Source: VAZQ01 sp963758945 (lineage in GTDB: Bacteria; Pseudomonadota; Alphaproteobacteria; Rhizobiales; Xanthobacteraceae). From it: a DNA stretch of 64,000 nt. Of this stretch, positions 18,613-27,640 are shown piece after piece (position 1 is the first letter of the stretch; each line of letters begins with the position of its first letter). A program made the translations under genes and the position numbers. The notes under the pieces are model-generated. The model searched no databases, was not told the DNA's origin, and worked only from the letters and a program-made list of their open reading frames with translations. The stretch covers positions 186,001 through 250,000 of the forward strand of contig CAVWXY010000011.1 of assembly GCA_963758945.1 (NCBI GenBank), given 5' to 3'.

Positions 18613-18960
18613 GAGGCTGAGCGCAGATATTGCCAGCGCGGGCAGATGGAGAACCTGATCAAGCTGCACAAGGCGCAATTGGCGTCGGATCGCATGTCGT
18701 GTCACAGCGCGACCGCCAATCAGGTGCGGCTCGTCCTCCACACCGCTGCGTTCTGGCTGATGCATGGCGTGCGCGCCGCGATCCCCCAGGCGAGCCCGCT
18801 TGCGAAATGCGAGTTCGCGACCATCCGAGAACGCCTGATCAAGATCGGGGCACGCGTGATCGAGCATGTCGCACGCATCCGCGTCCAACTGCCGACGAGC
18901 TGCCCGGACGCGGCGCTGTTCCGGTCCGTCGCCCTTAACTTTATGCCGTCCGGCCCGTGA
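18613..18960 (+). pseudogene. IS1380-family transposase, C-terminal fragment
   Basis: The plus-strand frame ending at TGA 18960 contains RYCQRGQMENLIKLHKAQLA, HTAAFWLMHGV and IRERLIKIGARVIEHVARIR. This is the conserved C-terminal region of IS1380 transposases after the catalytic acidic residues. Everything N-terminal is missing; the IS with ends at 15992 and 18558 borders it on the left and may have taken part in the loss. Confidence 0.75.
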
Positions 18961-19173
18961 GCCGCGGGGCCGTGTGCCCCGACGAGCCGCCGACATGGCC
19001 GATTAACCCCGAACACGCTGCATGACGAGTTGCCTCACACCGGTCCCACCGGACGGAACGTCGGCACGCGTCAGCTCGCCTGACGTGCAAAAAAGTGCCG
19101 CGTGATGCATGATCCGGGCCGGTCCCAACGAGCTTATCCCCGTCCGTATATCTGCCGCCTGACGAGTTTCCCG

Positions 19174-20106
19174 TCAGCCGCCGAACCGACGTTTGCGCTG
19201 CTGGAATGCGCGGATCGCGCGCAGGAAGTCGATCTTACGGAACGCGGGCCAGTTGACGTCTGTGAAGTATAGCTCGCTATAGGCGCTCTGCCAGAGCAGG
19301 AAGCCGGAAAGCCTATTCTCGCCGCTCGTGCGGATGATCAGGTCGGGATCGGGCAGGCCGGCCATGTAGAGATGGCGGGCGATCGCCGCCGGAGTGACTG
19401 CTTCGATGGCTTCGGCGAGCGCCTTGCCCTCATTCGCCGCTGCGCGCAACAGCATGCGAACCGCATCGGTGATCTCGTCGTGGCCACCGTACGCAATGGC
19501 AATCGTCAGTGCCAAGCCGTCGTCGTAGGTTGCGGTCGCTTCTTCCGCGGCACGGATTGCCGCAACGGTCGGGGCGGGCAGCATTTCGAGTCGACCGGCG
19601 GCTTTCACGCGAACCCGCTGCTGATGAATGCGGGGATCCTGGGCGAGCGCCGCCAGCTTTGTCTCGATGGCAGCAAGGATGCCTGAGACCTCGGCTGCGG
19701 ATCGCCGGCTGAGATTATCGGTCGAGACCGCCCAAAGCGTGACGGCCGGAATGTGCAACTCGCAGCACCACTCCAACACATCGTCGAGCTTCTTCGCGCC
19801 TAGCGCATAAATCTCATGGGGGTCAGTCGCCCCATACTTACGAGCATATCGACGATTGCCGTCGAGAATTATGCCGACGTGGCGCGGCGGAGGCTGGATG
19901 CAAACCTGACGCTGAAGCCCGATTTCGTATAATCGATAAAGTGGGCGCAGGAGCAGACGCTGCAGCGCCTTGCCGATAGCTCTGCTCTGTGTCTCGTCGT
20001 TTCGTGGCGGCCCGCCCGCCAGAGGTCTTGGCCGCTCAATCTCCGATGCCGGTGAGCTCGTACCGAAATGATCGAGGTTATAACGGGAATTGCTCAGATG
20101 GTTCAT
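19174..20106 (-). CDS. cis-Prenyltransferase (short-chain Z-isoprenyl or undecaprenyl diphosphate synthase type)
   Basis: 310 residues. The UppS fold is shown by HVGIILDGNRRYARKYG, with the catalytic Asp82 in the DGN motif, by VTLWAVSTDNLSR, and by the diphosphate-binding C-terminal block LIIRTSGENRLSGFLLWQSA. The protein carries a long N-terminal extension, PLYRLYEIGLQRQV before the core, and ends RAFQQRKRRFGG, much more like mycobacterial Z-farnesyl diphosphate synthase (Rv1086) than housekeeping UppS. It joins isopentenyl diphosphate to an allylic primer. It stands alone between IS fragments, so it may be an accessory lipid-carrier or terpenoid enzyme rather than the essential copy. Confidence 0.88.
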   Translation of the reverse strand: MNHLSNSRYNLDHFGTSSPASEIERPRPLAGGPPRNDETQSRAIGKALQRLLLRPLYRLYEIGLQRQVCIQPPPRHVGIILDGNRRYARKYGATDPHEIYALGAKKLDDVLEWCCELHIPAVTLWAVSTDNLSRRSAAEVSGILAAIETKLAALAQDPRIHQQRVRVKAAGRLEMLPAPTVAAIRAAEEATATYDDGLALTIAIAYGGHDEITDAVRMLLRAAANEGKALAEAIEAVTPAAIARHLYMAGLPDPDLIIRTSGENRLSGFLLWQSAYSELYFTDVNWPAFRKIDFLRAIRAFQQRKRRFGG

Positions 20107-20166
20107 CGGATGCTGACGGTGCCGTCCGGAATGTGATTAAAATTTGTGCCGGCGCGACCTCTGGCA

Positions 20167-20205
20167 ACTGAAGCTATCTGATCAAGCGGCGAGGTCAATT
20201 GGCCG
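20167..20205 (-). repeat. Solo end fragment of the IS256-like element
   Basis: About 39 bases nearly repeat 10229-10266: both contain GAAGCTATCTGATCAAGC followed by GCGAGGTCAAT, with two or three differences. This is the transposase stop region of the IS256-like element. The rest of the element is absent here, so this is a scar. Confidence 0.75.
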
Positions 20206-20625
20206 TAGCTAAGCGGGTGGCCGCGGGTGCGAATCTCGGGGTTCGTCGGTCGCCTCGGCGTAACAGTTCGGTTGACGTCCCGCGGGACTTGAGGGTCGGT
20301 CTGTTCCGCAACCGACTATCTCGGGCCGCCTCCCGCGCGGCGATCTGGCGCCGCTGCGTCCTGGCCACCTCGGCGTCGTCCTGAACGAAGGCGGTGCCGA
20401 TGAAAGCCGAGACGACGCAGTTCGCTAGGGCTCGCAGACCTGCGCACCGTCCGCGGTTGGCCTCTCGAACAGCGCATGTTCGACCAGCACCGGGCGGTGC
20501 CGCGCGCAGCCCGTCACTCGGCTTTGGCGGCGGAGCGGGACAGTGTGTGGAAGCAGATGCGGCGGCTGCGGAAGCAGATGTTTGGGGCTGTGGTGCGGGC
20601 TTTTTCGAGTGACGGGCCTAAGCTC
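20206..20625. other. Gene-poor stretch after the IS256 scar
   Basis: About 420 bases without a recognisable gene. Short open frames exist on the plus strand (for example 20476 onward, with RDSVWKQMRRLRKQMFG), but I cannot support a product. The right border is the stop of the SH3 protein. Confidence 0.4.
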
Positions 20626-21345
20626 TTATTGGGGCTTGTTAGGCGCCAGAAATTGGGAATTGATCCAGCCCTTCAAGCGGGTGTTCTCGACCTGGACCCA
20701 GTCCCCTTCCCGGCTTGTAGCCGTGAACCGCGTGCCCCTGGGGGCAGTCCCAAGAACGGGCGCGTTTCCGGAGGGTGCAGACCTGATGTTTACGCCAGGA
20801 CGCTGCAAGAAGACGAGATCGGGGTTCTGCTCCGCGGAGGTAGTTTGGGGCGTCACAGCGCTTGGAGCAACTTGGGGCGAAGCCTCGGCGGTGAGCGAAG
20901 CGGGAACATCGGGCGGAGGAACCGCGCCGGACGCTTCGCGAGCTGGCTCAGGCACAGTAGGAGCCGGCTGCACCGGAGTCTCGGATGACGATTGCACGGC
21001 TACTGGAGAGGATTCCGCGGTTTCTGCGGGTACTTTCGCCCCTGGCGAGGCCAGGAAGAAGTACGTGAGCCCAGCTAGGCCCAATGCCGCAATGATTGCA
21101 GTGCCGGCAATCAGCTTTCGGCGGGATCCAAACGTTTCGTATAGATTACTTGGCTCAGGAGGCTGGAAAGGATCCTCGTCCCCAATTACGGGGCGAAAAG
21201 CGCCTTCGCGCAGAAGAACATGCCCAGCAGCCGTCGTTCCATTTGGGGCCAGAGGGGGGGACCAAAGCTCGGCTGGCGGGTTCAGCCTGCCCTCAGCAAA
21301 GCTGTTTCCGTTGGGCCGTACGTCGGTAATGTCTACGGTTGCCAT
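20626..21345 (-). CDS. Membrane-anchored protein with C-terminal bacterial SH3 domain
   Basis: 239 residues. The N-terminal 75 residues are cytoplasmic and proline rich. One transmembrane helix (KLIAGTAIIAALGLAGLTYFF) lies near residues 77-97. A Pro/Ala/Ser/Glu-rich linker spans about 100-170, and residues about 178-235 form an SH3_3-type domain (LQRPGVNIRSAPSGNAPVLG, then GDWVQVENTRLKGWINSQFL). SH3_3 domains usually bind peptidoglycan peptides or act in periplasmic assemblies. The layout suggests a cell-envelope sensor or anchor; partner unknown. It has no obvious operon. Confidence 0.8.
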   Translation of the reverse strand: MATVDITDVRPNGNSFAEGRLNPPAELWSPPLAPNGTTAAGHVLLREGAFRPVIGDEDPFQPPEPSNLYETFGSRRKLIAGTAIIAALGLAGLTYFFLASPGAKVPAETAESSPVAVQSSSETPVQPAPTVPEPAREASGAVPPPDVPASLTAEASPQVAPSAVTPQTTSAEQNPDLVFLQRPGVNIRSAPSGNAPVLGTAPRGTRFTATSREGDWVQVENTRLKGWINSQFLAPNKPQ

Positions 21346-21596
21346 GCTTCCTCCAATTCCTCACCAGCGGTTTTCCCCTTTGCCGCAGAAGGAGGGCCCG
21401 CACTACAACATATGTAGCCCTCACGCATTGGCTAAAAGGATGGCGACAGAACGACAGCCGAACGGCACTCGAACGGTTTATTGATGGCGAGCTTCTCGAG
21501 TTTTGGTGAGATAATTAGACGAAGTGCAGCTGAGCTACCGGTCAAGGCGCGGACTTGCTGGAAACTCGCGGCCGAGATGTCCTGTCTGATCGGGCG

Positions 21597-21850
21597 ATCG
21601 GTTTCGTAGTCGGCGTCCAGTTCTTTTCTCACGGCGTCGAGCTGACGCGGCTCGAATTCGGTGAAGCGGTAAGCCTTGCCAGCTTTCTGCAGCACGGATC
21701 AGGGCCGCGAACATCAGCTTCAGGACCGGCTTCTCGCCGAAGGCATTCGGCACGATCTTCAACCGCCGGCGTTCCTCGCCGAACAAACGCTCGATCAGTT
21801 TCGTCGTGCGGGTCGAGCGCCGGTGGGTGACCGGCGGGCGCAGATGCCGA
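21597..21850 (-). pseudogene. IS256/Mutator-family transposase C-terminal fragment (second type)
   Basis: The minus strand reads THRRSTRTTKLIERLFGEER, then RRLKIVPNAFGEKPVLKLMF and ALIRAAESWQGL, then shifts frame near 21672 into YRFTEFEPRQLDAVRKELDA. This is the C-terminus of a Mutator-type transposase clearly different from the one at 10-13 kb. There is no N-terminal part nearby. Confidence 0.72.
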
Positions 21851-21992
21851 TCCTCGAAACCTGCGGGACGACGAGCGTTGTCAAGACGTTGCGCGACCGC
21901 GTGCTGCTCGAGGAGCAGTGGAGCAGTGGCAAGGCAAAGTGGAAAGTGTGGTAGGCTAGCGCTCAAGATCGCCGGCGCGAAAGAGGACGACA

Positions 21993-22232
21993 ATGGCCGA
22001 ACCCGACAACGGACCCGACAACCTCATATTGCGCTATCTGCGCGAGATCGACGGCAAGATCGACCGCATCCGAGAGGATATCTCGGACCTGAAAAGCCGC
22101 GTGACCGGGCTCGAAGCGAACTTTGCGATCCTTGCCGGACAAATGGCGACGCTCAGCAGCCGTCTCGATCGCATGGAGATTTGCCTCGACCGGATCGAGC
22201 GCCGCCTCGGATTGTTGGAGGCAAGCCCATGA
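21993..22232 (+). CDS. Small coiled-coil protein
   Basis: 79 residues: after a short polar start (MAEPDNGPDNLILRYLREID) almost the whole protein is heptad-like, with LKSRVTGLEANFAILAGQM and LSSRLDRMEICLDRIERRLG. Such 70-80-residue coiled-coil proteins are common in Hyphomicrobiales genomes and have no assigned role. The stop overlaps the ATG of a signal-peptide-like frame at 22229 (ATGA), as in a two-gene unit. Confidence 0.65.
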   Translation: MAEPDNGPDNLILRYLREIDGKIDRIREDISDLKSRVTGLEANFAILAGQMATLSSRLDRMEICLDRIERRLGLLEASP

Positions 22233-22330
22233 AAAGAATTCTCGCCGCGCTCTTCCTGCTCGCCGCGGCGCCGGGCGCAACCCGAGCTGCCGCCCGCGGT
22301 CAAAGCCGAGCCGCCATGCCGCTGAGACTG
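22229..22330 (+). pseudogene. Signal-peptide start of a lost secreted protein
   Basis: ATG 22229 overlaps the preceding stop and encodes MKRILAALFLLAAAPGATRA, a good Sec signal peptide. After about 30 codons the sequence becomes unlike a mature protein and IS66-type sequence follows. I read this as the 5' end of a small secreted protein gene whose body was lost to an insertion or deletion. Confidence 0.5.
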
Positions 22331-22428
22331 TCAGACTCGAGATGGTTTTTTTCAAGCTGTGTCCGGGACCGGCGGGCCGTCCCGGTAGGCCGCAGTTTTG
22401 AGCCGCGGCCAATTCTAAGCCGGAGCCA

Positions 22429-22614
22429 GTGCGCCGGCTGGAGGCGTTTACGGGGGCCGGTCGGCGCCGCGCGTGGACCGCGAAGGAGAAGGCTCAGATC
22501 GTCGCCGAGAGCTATGAGAGCGGCGAGAAGGTGTCGGCGGTTGCGCGGCGGCACGCCCCGGACAGCCAGGCGCAAGCGGCGCGTCCCCGCACGGCCGAGC
22601 CGGGTCGTCGGTGA
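22429..22614 (+). pseudogene. IS66-family TnpA fragment
   Basis: GTG 22429 opens VRRLEAFTGAGRRRAWTAKE and AQIVAESYESGEKVSAVARR, the N-terminal helix-turn-helix of IS66 TnpA (OrfA). After HAPDSQ the sequence leaves the family and stops at 22614. TnpB and TnpC are not present. It is an IS66 end fragment. Confidence 0.75.
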
Positions 22615-22654
22615 TCGAGATCGTAATCGGCGCTGCCAGGAGCTTCGAGAGGAC

Positions 22655-22940
22655 GCGGGCGCATCCAGATCGTCCTCGCCGGCGATGCCGACCAGCGTGA
22701 ACAGGGCATAACGGCGGGCGTAGGTCAGGGCTGCGCCCATGCGCTGGGGATTGGCAGTTTCGGCAACGGGACAGACCGGCCAATCCGATGCGATCTATTC
22801 GCCGGAGGCGTGCGCCAGCGTGGTGGTCAGATTGACCATTCCGGCCGCATGATCGATGGCGGTCGTCTGCACGGTCGCAATCTCTTGTTGGCCGAGCGTC
22901 TTGCGCACGATGTCGAGGCCACTGGAGAGCGGGGCCGGGT
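22655..22940 (-). pseudogene. ERF-family recombinase fragment
   Basis: The minus strand reads PLSSGLDIVRKTLGQQEIAT, then VQTTAIDHAAGMVNLTTTLA and HASGE, a TAG, IASDWPVCPVAETANPQRMG, and ALTYARRYALFTLVGIAGED. It is a diverged copy of the central ERF domain of the intact gene at 30780-32048, with an in-frame stop and both ends missing. It adjoins an IS66 fragment. Confidence 0.8.
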
Positions 22941-22987
22941 GTCTCAACTATCCGTGCCGCACCCCACGGCGATACCTGGCGACCGGA

Positions 22988-23269
22988 TCAAATTATCAAA
23001 ATGACCATCAAAAGCAGGATCGCGAACAGCCCGACTGCAATCAAAATATTACGGGGCCGGAGCCAGGGGTTTTCTACAGAATTGGTACGGGCTGGTCCGT
23101 GCTCGCGGAGCAATCTCTCCAATTCGGCCGGGTCCAGCGGATCAGAAGAAGGTGGCACCGCGGGCCAGCCTAGGGGAGCTTTTGCCATACCCTGTAGAAA
23201 TTCGAGCCGTTCCCGCTCCTGCTTCGAGGCGCCAGATTCGGGTCGTCCCGTTGGATCAGCTCCAGACAT
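22988..23269 (-). CDS. Small tail-anchored membrane protein (copy 1 of 2)
   Basis: 93 residues from ATG 23269. A hydrophilic N-terminal part (SKQERERLEFLQGMAKAPLG, WPAVPPSS, LDPAELERLLREHGPA) precedes a single C-terminal hydrophobic segment (ILIAVGLFAILLLMVILII). This predicts a tail-anchored inner-membrane protein with its N-terminus in the cytoplasm. It is a paralogue of the equally long protein at 34867-35148, about 75 percent identical by eye. The frame is open upstream to 23338, but the paralogue fixes the start. Function unknown. Confidence 0.72.
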   Translation of the reverse strand: MSGADPTGRPESGASKQERERLEFLQGMAKAPLGWPAVPPSSDPLDPAELERLLREHGPARTNSVENPWLRPRNILIAVGLFAILLLMVILII

Positions 23270-23344
23270 AGTCGCGATCTTGCCAAATGCTGCACAGGTC
23301 CGGCAAGTCACAAAGGGGCAGCTCCATTCATGAACCACCGCTAT

Positions 23345-23596
23345 TTATTGTGGGCACCTCGAAAAATTGGTCTCGATACCGATCGCGCGCTGCTCAGGGG
23401 TGAACGTCCATGAATCAGAACGAGAACGAAACGGAATCATTTGACGGCAATTTTGCGCCGTTGGAGAAGTAGCGCCTATTTTTCGAGGTGCCCTGTGCCA
23501 TTCGAGCTCTTCGAGAAGTGTTTCAAGCTCCAGCGCGCACAGGCTTGGCGATTTATGGGTCGGCAAGGCAACAATAAACGCCAACTCTTGCTCCAT
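23345..23596 (-). CDS. Possible small protein, weak support
   Basis: An 83-residue frame starting MEQELAFIVALPTHKSPSLC, with ALELETLLEELEWHRAP in the middle and no recognised domain. The acidic leucine-rich stretch is protein-like. It lies upstream of the tail-anchored protein on the same strand, 75 bases away. There is no homologue I can name. Confidence 0.3.
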   Translation of the reverse strand: MEQELAFIVALPTHKSPSLCALELETLLEELEWHRAPRKIGATSPTAQNCRQMIPFRSRSDSWTFTPEQRAIGIETNFSRCPQ

Positions 23597-24348
23597 GTTT
23601 AAATCGTAGGCGCGGGAGAGCCAGCAAAATCCCCGCTCATCGACACGCGCCGGTATCCCAGATGAAAGGAATGATATTCGCTCTCATTCAAGGCAAACGC
23701 ATCGCTTGCAGAGGATGTTCCAACTACTACCTAGCCCGCCACGCCGGGCGACGCATTTCTTGGCGGACGCAATTGCCTTCGTGCCCCTTACCTCGCCCCC
23801 GGTCCAAGAGCCGCGGTCCCCGCCGCGTCAATCTTGTGGGGACCGCGACAGGAAATTTAATTAGTTGGCGCCTCCGGTAGCAAAATGGTAGCAGAGCCCA
23901 GCGCCTGCCCTGACGTACGGTGGGAGGGCACGGAGTGCCCACTCGGCGTTGTCGGAAGATCGAACCCCGAACGGCTGTTCGGGTGCGGACGGCGGGGCAT
24001 CAGCTGGGAACCGCCCCTCTCCATGCTGGCGCCTAAGTACAAATACCGGGTGGCCGAAATCGCGGGCGATGAACCGAAACGGCTGGGCGGCAAGCGCAAG
24101 CTCCGCGCACTCAGGTGGGGCGGCGCATTCTACCTTCAGTTCTTGCTGGAGGTCGTGCGGCCGCGCAACCAGCCGCTCGTGCGCAAGGCCGCCCGATCGG
24201 CCGGTACCTCGTCGCCAGCGCAGCACTGCGCGATTGCCAGGGGGCGCTCCGATCGGATTAAATCAGGATGCCCGGATTCCTCGTGACCGCGTTTTGTGCG
24301 GCAAACCGAATCGTCCTGCCAAGATTCATCACCTCGCCTTGATCAACA
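23597..24348. other. Gene-poor stretch before the SGNH gene
   Basis: About 750 bases. Frames are open on both strands between 23857 and 24290, but none resembles a known protein and their codon use does not favour one strand. The stretch around 23865-23900 briefly looks tRNA-like but does not fold into a cloverleaf. I see no repeat or terminator. Confidence 0.4.
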
Positions 24349-25473
24349 ATGTCGAGACAGCACCTCTTCCTGGCGAATTCCCTGCTGGTGCTGGCGAGCG
24401 TGGCGTTCACGTTGCTCGCACTCGAACTCGTACTGCGGTTCCTGCCTATTGCCGCGGCGCCCCCGGTGCGTGCACCCACCCTGCACGATCCCATCCAGCG
24501 TTACCTGCCCGACGCGAGCTTCACATGGTCGATGGACTGGAATCTCCAGTTCCCGGTTCGCGGCCACACCAATGCGCAAGGTTGGGTCGCGGATTACGAC
24601 TACGACCCGGCCGCGCCGGCTCCGCTTGTAGCGGTGGCCGGGGACAGCTTCATCGAAGCGCTTAGCGTCCCATTCCCTGAGACGTTGACGGGGCGCCTGC
24701 AGGCGCAGCTGGAGAGCCGCGGGCGCGCCTATGCGTTCGCTCAATCGGGCGCCCCGCTGTCGCAATACGTCGCATACGCCCGTCATGCCTGCAGCCTGTA
24801 TCACCCCGAGCAACTCGTTGTGACGGTGGTCGGCAACGATTTCGACGAGAGCATCCAAGCCCATCGAAAGCGCGACGGATTCTTCCATCTCTATCCGCGG
24901 CCGGACGGCGGCTTCGATTTCAAGCTCACCCCGTTGCCTCCCCCGAGCTTTCTAGAGGCGATGGCGCGCCACAGCGCCCTCATTCTGTACCTCGTGCGTA
25001 ACGTCGGAATCGCCCAGCGGATCGGCTCGCTGTGGCAGTCACCAGCAATGGCGGCCCCGCCCCCCTATGTGGGCAATACCGAGGCTGCGGCCGACCCTGC
25101 CCGCATTGCCGAAGGCGAGCAGGTGATTGCGTGGTTCGTCGACACCCTGCCGAAGGAAGCATGCCTTCCGCCGCACAGCATCGTGCTCGTGATCGATGCC
25201 ATGCGGCCAGAAATCTACGACGGGGAGGCGGCCCTGAGCATCGCCCGCGCCAGTTACTTCTCCCGTATGCGCAGCAGCCTGATGGCTGCGGCGCGATCCC
25301 GTGGCTACGTCGTCGTGGACATGGAGCCATATTTCCGCGCCGCCTTCGCCAAGGACGGGCGCCGCTTCGAGTTTCCGCAGGACAATCACTGGAATGCGCA
25401 CGGCCACGAGATCGTGTTTGCGGCTGTCCGGAAGGCGTTGCACGACTGGCCTCCCATCGCGCGCAGCCCCTGA
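24349..25473 (+). CDS. Membrane-anchored SGNH/GDSL-type hydrolase or acyltransferase
   Basis: 374 residues. A transmembrane anchor lies at about residues 8-30 (FLANSLLVLASVAFTLLALE). Block I is AGDSFIEAL with nucleophile Ser100, block III is GND at 161-163, and the Asp/His block is DNHWNAHGHEI from 345. This arrangement, with HWN after the Asp, resembles SGNH proteins found in exopolysaccharide loci (AlgX/AlgJ-like O-acetyl transfer or deacetylation). It would act outside the inner membrane. It is convergent with the flippase at 25720, consistent with a glycan role, but the substrate is unknown. Confidence 0.8.
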   Translation: MSRQHLFLANSLLVLASVAFTLLALELVLRFLPIAAAPPVRAPTLHDPIQRYLPDASFTWSMDWNLQFPVRGHTNAQGWVADYDYDPAAPAPLVAVAGDSFIEALSVPFPETLTGRLQAQLESRGRAYAFAQSGAPLSQYVAYARHACSLYHPEQLVVTVVGNDFDESIQAHRKRDGFFHLYPRPDGGFDFKLTPLPPPSFLEAMARHSALILYLVRNVGIAQRIGSLWQSPAMAAPPPYVGNTEAAADPARIAEGEQVIAWFVDTLPKEACLPPHSIVLVIDAMRPEIYDGEAALSIARASYFSRMRSSLMAAARSRGYVVVDMEPYFRAAFAKDGRRFEFPQDNHWNAHGHEIVFAAVRKALHDWPPIARSP

Positions 25474-25719
25474 GGATGATGTGGCCGCGCCAGGCTCCGT
25501 GCAATATGCCAAAGCCTTTTATCCGGCCGACCACTCAGATCGGCTTCGTAACGGATAACTCCATAGCCAACTCGCAAAATGAGCAGACCTCCGTCCGGCC
25601 GGGCGAGTTCCTCCCGAACCGCCGAGGGCCTAAGGCCAATTGAAAGCCCGTTCTCCTGCTTCATCAGGCAGGATGCATCGCAAACCATTTCGAGCAAATC
25701 TACGCCTTCACCAAGACGG

Positions 25720-27222
25720 TCAGTGTACGTGACCCCACGAAGAATGACGCGCCGGTCTCCCCCCCGATGGTGCCTCATCATAGTGCTCGCCGAGCACAAT
25801 CCACCGAGCCTCCGAGATCATTTCGGTGATCGAGCGGTGGCCGATCGCACAAAGCATCGCGATCCCTAAGGTCATGAAGAATAGTCGGAGGGTCAACGTC
25901 GGCACCGCCCAGTTCATGTAAGCCATTCCGGCGATGATCGCAAATGATCCAAAGACCGCGACATGATCTTGGAACGGAACTATTCGTTCACGACTAGCTT
26001 GCATACGCAGGTAACAGCGATATGCAACCACTTCGCATATGCAAATAGCCAGGACACCCTTTATACCAGACAACATGATGGCCGGAAAGAGAGCGATAAA
26101 ACCGCCAAACGTTATGATGGTCCGAGCCCGCGTCGCCGACGCTGCCCGATCGGAAGCACAGACGACAGCGCTCGCAGCTTGTTCAGTGGTTTGAATCAGC
26201 GCAATGATAAACAGCGCGGGGATGTAGGCCGCGGCCTCGGTAAACTTTCCATTGCTAACAATATTGACGATTTCCATCCCCGTGAATGCAAAAATGATCC
26301 CGCCGCAAGCAATGAGGATCTGAACAGGTGTCCAGGCGCTCCGAGTTTTTTCGAAATTGCAATACGGACTGCGGGCCTCCTCAAGCGATTTGGCCCAAAG
26401 ATTGTGGCGCACCGCGTTGCCGAATGCCGTCAGGAGAGCCTGATAGACACGCGCGTGGTTCAACACACCAACCGCGTGAAGACCGATGGCACCCGTCAAC
26501 GCCGCATTTTCACCGAACTCGCGCGTTCCGTCCATCAGCCCGGACGCCGCCGTAGTCGGTGCGCTGATAACAACGCGCCGGAACCAGACACGTGACGGTA
26601 AACATAATACGTGATGAGGTCCGAGCATGGCGAGACCAACGCACAGTGCAGCGAACTGGCCGCAGAGAGCGCCAATGAACAGCGCGGCCCCACTCAATGC
26701 AAATTCGAATAGCGCCGCAAGCGTACTGAGGAAGATTACCAGAGATTGGATTGCCATTTGGCCGGCGATGGCGGGACCGCGGCCGGATACCGAGAGTGTC
26801 AGGACGGAAATGTTAGTGATTACACGCAACGGCATGAGAACAGCCGATAGAACGATCGCGGACCGGGAAATCACCTGACCCGCAAAAGTGCCGTGCTGCC
26901 AAACCCAAACAAGAATCAAAAATAATCCGGCGGCGCCTGCACCGGTACCGGCAAATGCAACAAGGGTGACGAAAAGTCGCGCACGCTCCGTTGCGGAGGC
27001 AGGTCCGTAGTGAGCTGGCACTAGCAGACACGCGCCGCCGTCCACGGCTGCACACACGAGCGCAACGATCGACATAAGTAGGCCATAAGTCCCGTAGTCG
27101 CCGGCTCCCAGCTGACGAGTAGCGAGAGGTAGAAGGGCGAGGGCGAGCATTGCGTGGAATGCTGTTGCCGCACCCAACGCCGCGATGCGGCCTACGAAGT
27201 GCTTCCGAATGCGGCCCAACAT
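25720..27222 (-). CDS. Wzx-like polysaccharide flippase (MOP superfamily)
   Basis: About 500 residues from ATG 27222 (MLGRIRKHFVGRIAALGAAT). The frame is open further to 27417, but the first 65 codons show no family features and overlap the gene at 27323. There are 12-14 hydrophobic segments. The start RIAALGAATAFHAMLALALL followed by LATRQLGAGDYGTYGLLMSI is typical of oligosaccharide flippases, as are FGENAALTGAIGLHAVGVLN and YQALLTAFGNAVRHNLWAKS. It would move lipid-linked glycan units across the inner membrane. It is the only flippase candidate in the window. Confidence 0.82.
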   Translation of the reverse strand: MLGRIRKHFVGRIAALGAATAFHAMLALALLPLATRQLGAGDYGTYGLLMSIVALVCAAVDGGACLLVPAHYGPASATERARLFVTLVAFAGTGAGAAGLFLILVWVWQHGTFAGQVISRSAIVLSAVLMPLRVITNISVLTLSVSGRGPAIAGQMAIQSLVIFLSTLAALFEFALSGAALFIGALCGQFAALCVGLAMLGPHHVLCLPSRVWFRRVVISAPTTAASGLMDGTREFGENAALTGAIGLHAVGVLNHARVYQALLTAFGNAVRHNLWAKSLEEARSPYCNFEKTRSAWTPVQILIACGGIIFAFTGMEIVNIVSNGKFTEAAAYIPALFIIALIQTTEQAASAVVCASDRAASATRARTIITFGGFIALFPAIMLSGIKGVLAICICEVVAYRCYLRMQASRERIVPFQDHVAVFGSFAIIAGMAYMNWAVPTLTLRLFFMTLGIAMLCAIGHRSITEMISEARWIVLGEHYDEAPSGGRPARHSSWGHVH

Positions 27223-27322
27223 CTCACAGGGTGCACGGCACGCCGTTCTCGCGAACAAACTTGATCTCACATCCAACGAATCGCACTGCTGATAAATCCG
27301 CTCGATATGCTTAAGGAATCGT

Positions 27323-27640
27323 TTAGTCGACGTGGCGGTGCGCTGGGCGACGTCTTTCATCGTTATCCCGACCCACAAGACCCATTGCAAAAAAGTAGTT
27401 CTGCGTTGGGTCCGCATCCAGGTGGCCGACGGCCGAGACCCACTGGTTAAAAAACCCCAACACGATCGTTGCGGCGGCTTGCCGACCCAGCGTAGGCGCG
27501 AGCCCGGCGGCGATCGTCATAGCCACGAGGTCCAAATCGAGATAGCTGCCCGGCGTCGCCGGAAAGGGGGTTCCGAGCGCGAGCGCAACATGGCCGGCGC
27601 GCTGATGAGCATCAAACTCAAATGTGCCAAATCGAGACAT
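27323..27640 (-). CDS. Uncharacterised 105-residue protein
   Basis: From ATG 27640: MSRFGTFEFDAHQRAGHVAL, then GTPFPATPGSYLDLDLVAMT and HLDADPTQNYFFAMGLVGRD. The composition is clearly protein-like, mixed alpha/beta, with no signal peptide. It overlaps the 3' end of the preceding small membrane protein by 23 bases, suggesting translational coupling. No family is recognised. Confidence 0.5.
   Translation of the reverse strand: MSRFGTFEFDAHQRAGHVALALGTPFPATPGSYLDLDLVAMTIAAGLAPTLGRQAAATIVLGFFNQWVSAVGHLDADPTQNYFFAMGLVGRDNDERRRPAHRHVD

Noticed and set aside
23865..23960. tRNA-like stretch
   Set aside because: A GGTAGCAAAATGGTAGC segment recalls a D-arm, but no acceptor stem, anticodon arm or T-loop could be aligned around it.
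25386..25799. Minus-strand open frame between the SGNH and flippase genes
   Set aside because: Parts look protein-like, but it overlaps both neighbours and shows no recognisable family; support was too weak for a feature.
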